A stretch of 6,480 nt of DNA from Acidimicrobiales bacterium (GTDB lineage Bacteria; Actinomycetota; Acidimicrobiia; Acidimicrobiales; RAAP-2): NCBI GenBank assembly GCA_030044045.1, contig JASHWO010000211.1, forward strand, positions 1-6,480, written 5' to 3'. Below the pieces are notes generated by a model, which saw only the letters and a program-made list of their open reading frames with translations, searched no databases and had not been told where the DNA came from. Of this stretch, positions 1 through 5,892 are shown in pieces. The first letter of the stretch is position 1, and every line of letters begins with the position of its first letter. A program made the translations under genes and the position numbers.

Positions 1-128
1 TAGACCACCTCGCACCCGCCGTCGCGCAGGATGCGGGCCACCACCCGGAGCCCCCGGTCGTGCCCGTCCAGCCCCACCTTGGCCAGGAGCACCCGCAGTG
101 GCCGGTCGTCGCCGGGCCCGCCGGTCAC
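1..128 (-). CDS. icmB: B12-binding small subunit of acyl-CoA mutase (partial, C-terminus beyond window)
   Basis: This is the N-terminal 42 codons of a stand-alone cobalamin-binding subunit; the gene runs off the window at base 1. After a short polar leader the protein reads [19 protein letters not shown], the opening beta strand and cofactor loop of the B12-binding domain of the methylmalonyl/isobutyryl-CoA mutase family. His23 in the DGHDRG loop (D-x-H-x-x-G) is the expected lower axial ligand to cobalt. In the family this subunit pairs with a roughly 560-residue large subunit, and that gene lies just upstream on the same strand. The GTG at 128-126 is the only start in this frame after the TAG at 149-147 and before the conserved core. 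Its Shine-Dalgarno match is weak, and it overlaps the stop of a short ORF (GTGA), so it may depend on translational coupling. The family is certain. The name icmB rather than mcmA2 rests on the substrate residues of the large subunit. Confidence 0.9.
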   Translation of the reverse strand, partial: MTGGPGDDRPLRVLLAKVGLDGHDRGLRVVARILRDGGCEVV

Positions 129-208
129 GACACCACCGGCTGTCTGCTACCGGCCTGGGCCGCCGTCGCCGTCGCCGTCGCCGCCGCCGCCCGCCCGTCG
201 CCGGTCAT
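123..208 (-). other. 27-codon ORF bridging icmA and icmB (possible translational relay)
   Basis: A short frame starts at ATG 208-206 (MTGDGRAAAA...) and ends at TGA 127-125, where it overlaps the icmB GTG start (GTGA). Its own start overlaps the stop of a 7-codon ORF (GTG 228 to TGA 205), whose start overlaps the stop of another 7-codon ORF (ATG 248 to TGA 225), whose start overlaps the icmA stop. The middle of the peptide is Ala/Thr-rich because it reads a GTCGCC/GCC simple repeat. None of the starts has a convincing ribosome binding site. A stable peptide product is unlikely; a role in carrying ribosomes across the gap, or plain chance in GC-rich DNA, are the alternatives. Confidence 0.25.
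165..191. repeat. GTCGCC x3 plus GCC x3 simple repeat
   Basis: Three exact tandem GTCGCC hexamers (165-182) are followed by three GCC triplets (183-191) inside the icmA-icmB gap. This is short low-complexity DNA of the kind that varies by slippage. It encodes the Ala/Thr-rich part of the 27-codon bridging ORF on the minus strand. Confidence 0.7.
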
Positions 209-244
209 GGGCCCGCCCGGCCGCTCACCAGCGCCGCCGGCCGC

Positions 245-1957
245 TCATGCCAGTGGTCGTTCGAACCAGGTGCCGAACACCTCGGCCATGGCGCGCATCG
301 ACTCGCCCACGGTGACGTGGGCGGCGGCCGCCTCGACCAGGGCAGGCAGCAGGTTCACGGTGGGGTCGGCGGCGTCGGCCCGGATCCTGGCCAGGCAGCG
401 GCGCACGGCGTCGGCGTCCCGGTGCTGTTTCACCGCCGCCAGGTCGGCGAGCTGGCGGTCCTCGACCGCCGGGTCCACGGAGAGGGTGGGCACCTCGCCC
501 TCCTTCTCCTTGCCGCCGCCCTCGGTGTAGCCGTTCACCCCGACCTGGATCCACCGCCGGGCGGCCAGGTCGGACTGGAAGCGGTAGGCGGCGTCGGCGA
601 TCTCGGCGCAGAACCAACCGCCGTCGATCTCGGCCAGCACCCCCTCCAGCAGGGAACCCCCGCCGGCCGCCTCCAGGTGGGCGAATACCGCCTCGGCCTG
701 GCGCTCCAGCTCGTCGGTGAGCCACTCGACGTACCACGACCCGCCGAGGGGGTCGGCCACGTGAGTCACCCCCGTCTCCTCGGCGATCACCTGCTGGGTG
801 CGCAGGGCCAGGCGGGCCGCCTTCTCGGTGGGCAGGGCCAGGGCCTCGTCGAAGGCGTCGGTGTGCAGGCTCTGGGTGCCGCCCAGGACCCCGGCCAGCG
901 CCTCGACGGCCACCCGGGCCAGGTTGACCTCCGGTTGCTGGGCGGTGAGGGACACCCCGGCGGTCTGGGTATGGAAGCGGAGCTGGGTGGACCGCCCGTC
1001 GGTGGCCCCGTAGCGGTCGCGCAGCCAGCGGGCCCAGATGCGGCGGGCCGCCCGGTACTTGGCGATCTCCTCGAAGAAGTCGATGTGGGCGTTGAAGAAG
1101 AAGCTGAGCCGGGGGGCGAACTCGTCCACCGCCAGGCCGGCGGCGGTGGCCGCCTCCACGTAGGCGAAGCCGTTGGCCAGGGTGAAGGCCAGCTCCTGGG
1201 CCGCCGTTGAGCCGGCCTCGCGGATGTGGTAGCCGGAGACCGAGACCGGGTGCCAGCGGGGGAGCTCGGCGGTGGCGAAGCGAACCAGGTCGGTGACCAG
1301 CCGGACGCTGGGCCGGGGCGGGAACACGTACTCCTTCTGGGCCTGGTACTCCTTCAAGATGTCGTTCTGGATGGTGCCCGACAGCGAGCGGCGGTCCACG
1401 CCGGTGCGGTCGGCCACCCCGACGTACATGGCCATGAGCACGGCGGCGGGGGAGTTGACGGTCATGGAGGTGCTGACCGTGCCCAGGTCGATGCCGGCGA
1501 ACAGCGCTTCCATGTCGGCCAGGGTGTCCACCGCCACCCCGGCCCGGCCCACCTCGCCCTTGGCCAGCGGGTCGTCGGAGTCCCGGCCGAGCAGGGTGGG
1601 CATGTCGAAGGCGGTGGACAGGCCGTTGCCCCCGGCGGCCAGCAGCTCCTTGAACCGGCGGTTGGTGTCCTCGGCGGTGCCGAAGCCGGCGAACTGGCGC
1701 ATGGTCCACAGCCGGGAGCGGTACATGGAGGCGTAGGGCCCCCGGGTGTACGGCCACTGGCCGGGCAGCTCGGCGCCTTCGGGGCCGTAGACCGGGTCGA
1801 CCGGGATCCCCGACAGGGTCCGGAACGGCACCTCCCGCTTCGGGGCGCGGTCGTACTGGTGCTGCCAGGCCGACCGGCCGGTGCCGCCGCCGCCCCCGTC
1901 GCTGTCGTCGCTACCCGGTGCGGTGCTCACGGGTCGATGGTACCGGGACGCCGGCAT
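245..1957 (-). CDS. icmA: Acyl-CoA mutase large subunit, probably isobutyryl-CoA mutase IcmA
   Basis: Large (TIM-barrel, CoA-binding) subunit of an adenosylcobalamin-dependent carbon-skeleton mutase, 570 residues, matching the 560-570 usual for types with a separate B12 subunit; no B12 domain is fused. Family blocks include [13 protein letters not shown] (48-59), [23 protein letters not shown] (71-93, given as its key part [10 protein letters not shown]), [10 protein letters not shown] (195-204), SGYHIREAG (241-249, catalytic-region His244), [17 protein letters not shown] and LGGTQSLHT. By alignment from memory to Propionibacterium methylmalonyl-CoA mutase, the substrate-carboxylate residues Tyr89 and Arg207 are here Phe89 and Gln207, the pair known from Streptomyces IcmA. 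Ala116 argues against 2-hydroxyisobutyryl-CoA mutase, which has Asp there. The predicted reaction is reversible isobutyryl-CoA to n-butyryl-CoA. The start is uncertain: neither ATG 1957 nor GTG 1930 (VSTAPGSD) has a good Shine-Dalgarno site, and conservation begins near Trp31. The stop overlaps an ATG (ATGA). Confidence 0.93.
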   Translation of the reverse strand: MPASRYHRPVSTAPGSDDSDGGGGGTGRSAWQHQYDRAPKREVPFRTLSGIPVDPVYGPEGAELPGQWPYTRGPYASMYRSRLWTMRQFAGFGTAEDTNRRFKELLAAGGNGLSTAFDMPTLLGRDSDDPLAKGEVGRAGVAVDTLADMEALFAGIDLGTVSTSMTVNSPAAVLMAMYVGVADRTGVDRRSLSGTIQNDILKEYQAQKEYVFPPRPSVRLVTDLVRFATAELPRWHPVSVSGYHIREAGSTAAQELAFTLANGFAYVEAATAAGLAVDEFAPRLSFFFNAHIDFFEEIAKYRAARRIWARWLRDRYGATDGRSTQLRFHTQTAGVSLTAQQPEVNLARVAVEALAGVLGGTQSLHTDAFDEALALPTEKAARLALRTQQVIAEETGVTHVADPLGGSWYVEWLTDELERQAEAVFAHLEAAGGGSLLEGVLAEIDGGWFCAEIADAAYRFQSDLAARRWIQVGVNGYTEGGGKEKEGEVPTLSVDPAVEDRQLADLAAVKQHRDADAVRRCLARIRADAADPTVNLLPALVEAAAAHVTVGESMRAMAEVFGTWFERPLA

Positions 1958-2032
1958 GGCCCGGCTGACGGGGGGTGGCCGGCCCGCCGCCTGACCAGGC
2001 GACCGGGTCCGGCTCCCGGTCGGCCCCGGGAG

Positions 2033-3574
2033 TCAGGGATCCTCGCCGGCCCCGGGCTCCGGCTCTTCGGGGCTGCTGTCGCCGGGGCCCCAGGCCACGA
2101 AGACCGGGTTCCGGGCGGCCAGCCGCCACCCGCCGTCGGGCAGGCGCTGGCCCCGTGCCACCCCCACCTGGACCAGGTTGCCCAACCGGTCGGCTGCCGC
2201 CGACGCCCGGTCCAGCGCGGCGAAGGTGGTCACCACCCGGCCGCCCGGACGCAGGAGCCCCAGGGCGGCGTCGAGCACCGGCAGGCCGCCCCCTCCGACG
2301 AAGACCCGGTCCGGCGTGGGCAGGCCGTCGAAGGCGGCGGGGGCGCGGCCGTTGACCACGTGCACGCCCGCCCCCAGGGCCAGGGCGTTGGCCGAGATGC
2401 GGGCTGCCTCCTCGGGCGACTCCTCGACAGCCAGCACGGTGAGCCCGGGCCGGAGCAGGGCGCACTCCACGGCCACGCTGCCGCTGCCTGCCCCCACGTC
2501 CCACAGCACCCCGGCCGCCGGCAGGGCCAGCTTGCCCAGCACCACCGAGCGGACCTCGGCCTTGGTGATGGCGCCCTGGCGGTGGGCGAAAGCCGAGTCG
2601 GGCAGGCCCCAGGCCAGCACCTCGGCCGCCGTCCCGCCGGTGCCGTCCCCGTCCCCGTCCCCGGCCGGCCCGCCTGGGCCCCAACCCACCAGGGGCAGGC
2701 TCCCCGGCCCGAGGAGCACCACCACCGACCGCGGGTCGAACGTCCCGGCAGCCAGCTCACCCAGAGAGAGCTCGACCACCCGCTCCTCGGCCGAGCCGAG
2801 GTGGGTACAGACGGCTGCCAGGTCCATGCTGGCCCCGGCCTCCAGCAGTGCCCGGCCCACCGCCTCCGGCGGGGCTTCGGGCGAGGTCAGCACGGCCGCT
2901 TTCGGCGCGGTGCGCAGTACCCCGGCGGCGTCGGCCAGCGGGCGGCCGTCGACCGAGAGCACCAGGGCGTCGTCCCAGGGGAGGCCGAGCCGGGCGAAGG
3001 CCAGCGACACCGGCGACGGCGCCGGGATCACCCGCAACGCCCGGCGGTCGACCATCCGCACCAGGGCCCGGACGATGCCGAAGAACCCCGGGTCGCCGGA
3101 GGCCAGCACGCACACCCGGCGAGCGGCCTCGGTGGCCCGCTGGCGGACGGTGCGGGCCAGCGCGTCGAGGTCGGCCTGCACCTCGATGGTCTCGGGCGCC
3201 GACCCGCCCGGGCCGACCGTGGGCCGGCCGGACCACGACTGCCAGAGCCAGAGCTGGCGCCGCCCGCCCACCACCACCTCGGCCTCGGCCAGGGCTCGCC
3301 GGGCCTCGGGGGAGAGCAGGTCGAGGCGGTCGTCGGCCAGCCCCACCACGGTCACCGGCGGCGCCTCCGGCTCCGGCGGCACCACCGGCACCGGCCCGGT
3401 CGGTGGACCGGGCCGGATCTCGGCCGGCGGCGCGTCGAGCACTTCGGTAGGCGGCCCGGTCAGGATCTCGGTCGGCAGCCCACCGAGCACCTCGGTCGGG
3501 GGATCGGTCACGGGCCCCGCCGGCACCCCGCCCGGGACGGCCGGGATCTCGCCGGTGGGCGCGTCGTCAGCCAC
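2033..3574 (-). CDS. cobL: Precorrin-6Y C5,15-methyltransferase (decarboxylating), CbiE-CbiT fusion
   Basis: Bifunctional enzyme of the aerobic cobalamin pathway: two S-adenosylmethionine-dependent methylations at C5 and C15 of precorrin-6Y (6B) plus decarboxylation of the C12 acetate, giving precorrin-8. The CbiE half spans about residues 74-295, with VTVVGLADDRLD, EVVVGGRRQLWL, the SGDPGFFGI loop (159-167) and the PAPSPVSLAFARLGLPW segment. A Gly/Asp linker (about 298-315) leads to the CbiT half (about 320-495), with GLPDSAF, ITKAEVRSVVLGKL (336-349) and the SAM-binding LWDVGAGSGSVAVE (357-370). All key motifs look intact. At 513 residues it is longer than the usual roughly 400, mainly through a Pro-rich N-terminal extension of about 73 residues containing an 8-residue tandem repeat. 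The GTG at 3574 follows an in-frame TAG eight codons upstream and has a weak ribosome site. An internal GTG at 3355 has a strong one and would start exactly at the CbiE core. The gene lies 75 bases upstream of icmA on the same strand and is plausibly co-transcribed with it. Confidence 0.93.
   Translation of the reverse strand: MADDAPTGEIPAVPGGVPAGPVTDPPTEVLGGLPTEILTGPPTEVLDAPPAEIRPGPPTGPVPVVPPEPEAPPVTVVGLADDRLDLLSPEARRALAEAEVVVGGRRQLWLWQSWSGRPTVGPGGSAPETIEVQADLDALARTVRQRATEAARRVCVLASGDPGFFGIVRALVRMVDRRALRVIPAPSPVSLAFARLGLPWDDALVLSVDGRPLADAAGVLRTAPKAAVLTSPEAPPEAVGRALLEAGASMDLAAVCTHLGSAEERVVELSLGELAAGTFDPRSVVVLLGPGSLPLVGWGPGGPAGDGDGDGTGGTAAEVLAWGLPDSAFAHRQGAITKAEVRSVVLGKLALPAAGVLWDVGAGSGSVAVECALLRPGLTVLAVEESPEEAARISANALALGAGVHVVNGRAPAAFDGLPTPDRVFVGGGGLPVLDAALGLLRPGGRVVTTFAALDRASAAADRLGNLVQVGVARGQRLPDGGWRLAARNPVFVAWGPGDSSPEEPEPGAGEDP
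2645..2662. repeat. GTCCCC x3 hexamer repeat in the CobL linker
   Basis: Three exact tandem GTCCCC hexamers encode the Gly-Asp run GDGDGDG on the minus strand, in the flexible linker between the CbiE and CbiT halves of CobL. The repeat stays in frame because its unit is six bases, so changes in copy number would only lengthen or shorten the linker. Confidence 0.7.
3364..3368 (-). promoter_or_regulatory. Strong internal Shine-Dalgarno site (GGAGG) before GTG 3355 in cobL
   Basis: On the minus strand GGAGG lies eight bases before the GTG at 3355-3353, which begins VTVVGLADD, the usual first strand of the CbiE domain. The site is a better match than anything in front of GTG 3574. It may mark the true start, or a second start giving a form without the Pro-rich extension. 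Pro/Glu/Ala codons in this GC-rich segment could also create it by chance. Confidence 0.4.
3383..3502 (-). repeat. 24-base (8-residue) degenerate tandem repeat in the CobL N-terminus
   Basis: Residues 25-64 of the long CobL form are five units of eight residues: PPTEVLGG, LPTEILTG, PPTEVLDA, PPAEIRPG, PPTGPVPV. The first three are near-identical and the last two are decayed. Unit differences are often synonymous (CCG/CCT, GAG/GAA, CTC/CTG) or conservative (Val/Ile), which suggests the segment is translated. It is Pro-rich and probably disordered. Confidence 0.7.
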
Positions 3575-3591
3575 CGGCCACCGCCCGGTCG

Positions 3592-3746
3592 GCCGCTACC
3601 GGCGCGGCCGTTGGCCGCCGAGTGCGCGACCCGAAGCGGCCCGGTCCCGCCCCCGGCCCGGCACGCCGCCCGGCATGGGGGTCGCCATGCAGAGCAGGGG
3701 TAGGGCCGACCATGGCGCCCCAGGCTACGGGCTGCCGCTACCGGCG
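3592..3746. repeat. 13-bp direct repeat GCCGCTACCGGCG, two copies
   Basis: Exact copies lie at 3592-3604 and 3734-3746, 142 bases apart, both in the leader of cobL. Each contains the small dyad GCCG-N4-CGGC. One copy ends 18 bases upstream of the cobL GTG at 3574. The pairing suggests possible operator sites but the repeat is short and its composition is close to background. Confidence 0.4.
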
Positions 3747-3768
3747 GCGGGCCTGGCACCGGCGATGG

Positions 3769-3798
3769 CGCCCGCGACGGCGTGGCGTAGCGCGGGCG
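3769..3798 (-). terminator. Hairpin after the ABC exporter stop, possible terminator
   Basis: A perfect 8-bp inverted repeat, CGCCCGCG (3769-3776) and CGCGGGCG (3791-3798), encloses a 14-base loop. It begins ten bases past the exporter stop codon on the minus strand. The stem is all G/C. No T-run follows, so it is not a canonical intrinsic terminator, but T-less hairpins of this kind are common at gene ends in high-GC actinobacteria. It would separate exporter transcription from cobL. Confidence 0.4.
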
Positions 3799-3808
3799 GC
3801 GGCTTCCC

Positions 3809-5731
3809 TCACGGCTCGGGAGCGGCCACCCTGTCCTGGTCGGCAGCCTGGTCGGCGAACTGGGTGCGGTAGAGCTCGGCGTAGAGGCCGCCGGCGGCCA
3901 GTAGCTCGCGGTGGGTGCCCCGCTCGACGATGCGCCCGCCGTCCACCACCAGGAGCTGGTCGGCCTCCCGCACCGTGGACAGCCGGTGGGCGATCACCAG
4001 CGAGGTGCGGCCGGCCAGGGTCTGGCGCAGGGCCTCCTGCACCGCCGCCTCCGACTCCGAGTCGAGGTGGGCGGTGGCCTCGTCCAGCACCACCACGTCG
4101 GGGGCCTTCAGGATGAGGCGGGCCAGGGCCACCCGCTGCTTCTCCCCGCCGGAGAGCCGGTAGCCGCGTTCGCCCACCACCGTGTCCAGCCCGTCGGGGA
4201 GGGCGGCCACCAGGGGGAGCACCTGGGCCAGCTCCAGCGCCCGCAACAGTTCCCCGTCGGTGGCCTCGGGCCGGGCGTAGAGCAGGTTGGCCCGGAGGGT
4301 GTCGTGGAACAGGTGCGGGTCCTGGGTCACCACCCCCACGCTGTCCCGCAACGAGGCCGCCGTGGCGTGGCGTACGTCCACCCCGTTGATGCGGACGGCA
4401 CCGGCGGTGGCGTCGTAGAGGCGGGGGACCAGGTTGGAGACGGTGGTCTTGCCGGCGCCGGACGGGCCGACCAGGGCCACCATCTGGCCGGGCTCCACCC
4501 GGAAGCCGACGTCGTGGAGCACCTCGGCCCGGGGCGCCGACTCCAGCACGGCCACTGCCTCCAGCGAGGCCAGCGACACGTCCTCGGCCGAGGGGTAGGA
4601 GAAGTCGACGTGGTCCAGCTCGACGGTGGCCGGCCCCCGGGGGACGGGCACGGCGTCGGGGTCCTCCCGCAGCATGGGCACCAGGTCGAGCACCTCGAAG
4701 ATCCGTTCGAAGGAGACCAGGGTGGTCATGACGTCCAGGTTGACGTTGGAGAGCTGGGTGAGCGGCGCGTACAGGCGGGCCAGGTAGGCGGTCAGGGCCA
4801 CCACCGTCCCTACCGCCAGCGTGCCGTCGGCCGCCCTGGCGCCGCCGTACCCGTAGGCAAAGGCGGTGGCCAGGGCGGCGGTCAGGGTGAGGGCCACCAT
4901 GAACAGCCGGGCGTACAACGCCTGGTCGACCCCGATGTCCCGCACCCGGGCCGCCTTCTCGTCGAAGTGCTCCGCCTCGACCTGGGGGCGCCCGTAGAGC
5001 TTGACCAGCATGGCCCCCGAGACGTTGAACCGCTCGTTCATCACCATGTTCATCTCGGCGTTCAGGTCGTACGCCTCGCGGGTCATGGCCCCCAGCCGGC
5101 GGCCGACCATGCGGGCCGGGACGAGGAAGCAGGGGAGCAGCACCAGGGCCACCAGGGTGATCTGCCAGCTCAGGAAGAACATGGCCACCAGGACGATCAC
5201 CACGGTGATCATGTTGCCGACCACGTTGGACAGCAGTGTGGTGAAGGCCTGCTGGGCTCCGATCACGTCGTTGTTCAGGCGGGAGACCAGGGCGCCGGTC
5301 TGGGTGCGGGTGAAGAAGGCCAGCGGCATCCGCTGGACGTGCCGGAACACCTTCGACCGCATGTCGACGATGAGCCCCTCGCCGATCACCGCCGAGATGC
5401 GCCGTGTGTAGAGGGACAGCACGGCACTGACCAGGGCCAGGCCGGCGGCCACCAGGGCCAGCTCGACCACCACGTCGGCCCGGTGGCGCAGGATGCCGTC
5501 GTCGATGATGGCCCGCAGGATGAGCGGGTTCACCGCGCCGGCCGCCGCCTCCAGGATCACCACCGGGACGAAGACCGAGAGGATACGGCGGTAGGGGACG
5601 GCGAAGTGGAGGATGCGGCGGGTGGTGCCCTTCTTCACCCGGTGCTGGAGCACCGAGCGGTCCTGGCGGAACGAGCGCATGCCACCCCAGCCACCACCGC
5701 CCATCCCCATGCCCCTGCCCGGCGGTGGCAC
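3809..5731 (-). CDS. ABC exporter half-transporter, fused membrane and ATPase domains
   Basis: Type I (B-subfamily-like) ABC exporter of 640 residues that would act as a dimer in the cytoplasmic membrane and use ATP to extrude an unknown substrate, possibly a lipid or drug. A Gly-rich N-terminus (MGGGGWGGMRSF) precedes six membrane segments at about residues 50-75, 86-107, 168-186, 188-207, 275-296 and 302-322. The ATPase domain shows A-loop Tyr379 (FSYP), Walker A GPSGAGKTT (422-430), Q-loop Gln470, signature LSGGEKQR (526-533), Walker B VVVLDE with Glu551, and H-loop His582. All catalytic residues are present. An insert of about 24 residues (SAEDVSLASLEAVAVLESAP region, 381-404) sits between A-loop and Walker A; I recall a similar insert in actinobacterial relatives. 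I chose GTG 5731 because AAGGGAGG lies seven bases upstream. The frame extends to GTG 5776 with no such site, and ATG 5710 or 5704 are less likely alternatives. The substrate cannot be read from the sequence. Confidence 0.93.
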   Translation of the reverse strand: MPPPGRGMGMGGGGWGGMRSFRQDRSVLQHRVKKGTTRRILHFAVPYRRILSVFVPVVILEAAAGAVNPLILRAIIDDGILRHRADVVVELALVAAGLALVSAVLSLYTRRISAVIGEGLIVDMRSKVFRHVQRMPLAFFTRTQTGALVSRLNNDVIGAQQAFTTLLSNVVGNMITVVIVLVAMFFLSWQITLVALVLLPCFLVPARMVGRRLGAMTREAYDLNAEMNMVMNERFNVSGAMLVKLYGRPQVEAEHFDEKAARVRDIGVDQALYARLFMVALTLTAALATAFAYGYGGARAADGTLAVGTVVALTAYLARLYAPLTQLSNVNLDVMTTLVSFERIFEVLDLVPMLREDPDAVPVPRGPATVELDHVDFSYPSAEDVSLASLEAVAVLESAPRAEVLHDVGFRVEPGQMVALVGPSGAGKTTVSNLVPRLYDATAGAVRINGVDVRHATAASLRDSVGVVTQDPHLFHDTLRANLLYARPEATDGELLRALELAQVLPLVAALPDGLDTVVGERGYRLSGGEKQRVALARLILKAPDVVVLDEATAHLDSESEAAVQEALRQTLAGRTSLVIAHRLSTVREADQLLVVDGGRIVERGTHRELLAAGGLYAELYRTQFADQAADQDRVAAPEP

Positions 5732-5740
5732 GTCCTCGCC

Positions 5741-5748
5741 TCCCTTCT
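5741..5748 (-). promoter_or_regulatory. Ribosome binding site of the ABC exporter
   Basis: AAGGGAGG on the minus strand lies seven bases before GTG 5731-5729, a near-ideal Shine-Dalgarno position. It decides the start over the upstream GTG at 5776 and the downstream ATGs at 5710 and 5704. Confidence 0.75.
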
Positions 5749-5771
5749 GTCCCGAACCGGCGAGCCTAGCG

Positions 5772-5807
5772 GCCACCCGAGTCGGCTCCGGCTCCGGTCG
5801 GCGTGGC
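5772..5807. promoter_or_regulatory. Imperfect dyad in the divergent intergenic region, possible operator
   Basis: GCCACCCGA (5772-5780) is mirrored by TCGGcGTGGC (5798-5807), a 9-bp inverted repeat with one bulged base. The left arm also forms a perfect small palindrome CCGA-G-TCGG (5777-5785). The site lies between the exporter and sigma-factor starts, where regulators of divergent genes usually bind. Function is inferred from position only. Clear -35 and -10 boxes were not found on either strand. Confidence 0.3.
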
Positions 5808-5880
5808 GGGAGAATGTCCCCATCCCATGCAACCCGAACCAGGCCCCGGCGGTGTTACAGGCGTGGAGGTTGCGGCGAGC

Positions 5881-5885
5881 GAGGG
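5881..5885 (+). promoter_or_regulatory. Ribosome binding site favouring the sigma-factor start at 5893
   Basis: GAGGG lies seven bases before the GTG at 5893. The upstream in-frame candidates, GTG 5803, ATG 5827 and GTG 5863, have no comparable purine-rich site at a proper distance. Confidence 0.5.
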
Positions 5886-5892
5886 CGGCTCG

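Larger units (their letters stand above)
3575..3808. other. Intergenic region between the ABC exporter and cobL, with short dyads
   Basis: I find no convincing gene in these 234 bases. On the minus strand they are the 3' trailer of the exporter and the leader of cobL. Contents are a hairpin close to the exporter stop (3769-3798), a 13-bp direct repeat at 3592-3604 and 3734-3746, a 6-bp dyad GCATGG-6-CCATGC (3673-3690), and a tight hairpin GCGGCC-GTT-GGCCGC (3604-3618). I could not recognise a sigma-70 promoter or a cobalamin riboswitch B12 box here. Confidence 0.5.

Noticed and set aside
225..1757. Minus-strand 510-codon frame overlapping icmA
   Set aside because: It is icmA read in another frame. 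Only its last eight codons, from the ATG at 248, matter, as the first link of the mini-ORF chain.
3604..3618. Hairpin GCGGCC-GTT-GGCCGC as a terminator or attenuator of cobL
   Set aside because: A 6-bp stem with a 3-base loop and no T-run is expected often by chance at this GC content, and it lies just before the start codon with no alternative structure that I could identify.
3508..3759. 83-codon minus-strand ORF in the exporter-cobL gap
   Set aside because: It overlaps the cobL start, has no ribosome site or recognisable motif, and its Arg/Gly/Pro composition is what random GC-rich sequence gives.
3575..3808. Cobalamin riboswitch upstream of cobL
   Set aside because: I looked on the minus strand for the B12 box (AGYCMGGAGACCTGCC-like) and the conserved core and found no convincing match. 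A covariance-model search for the cobalamin riboswitch family would settle it.
98..3872. Long open frames on the plus strand opposite icmA and cobL, including 98-1210, 1226-3703 and 2178-3872
   Set aside because: Their translations are Arg/Pro/Gly/His-rich without recognisable motifs and lie antisense to genes with clear conserved domains; long shadow frames are expected in DNA this GC-rich.
5754..5849. ECF-type autoregulated promoter (GGAAC...GTC/GTT) before the sigma factor
   Set aside because: GAACC at 5754-5758 is 22 bases from the next GTC, and the GAACC inside the later segment is 13 bases from a GTT; neither fits the usual spacing of about 16 bases.
5803..5892. Longer sigma-factor N-terminus from GTG 5803 or ATG 5827
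   Set aside because: The added residues are not conserved-looking and neither start has a ribosome site at proper distance; GTG 5893 has one and matches the usual family N-terminus. ATG 5827 remains possible.
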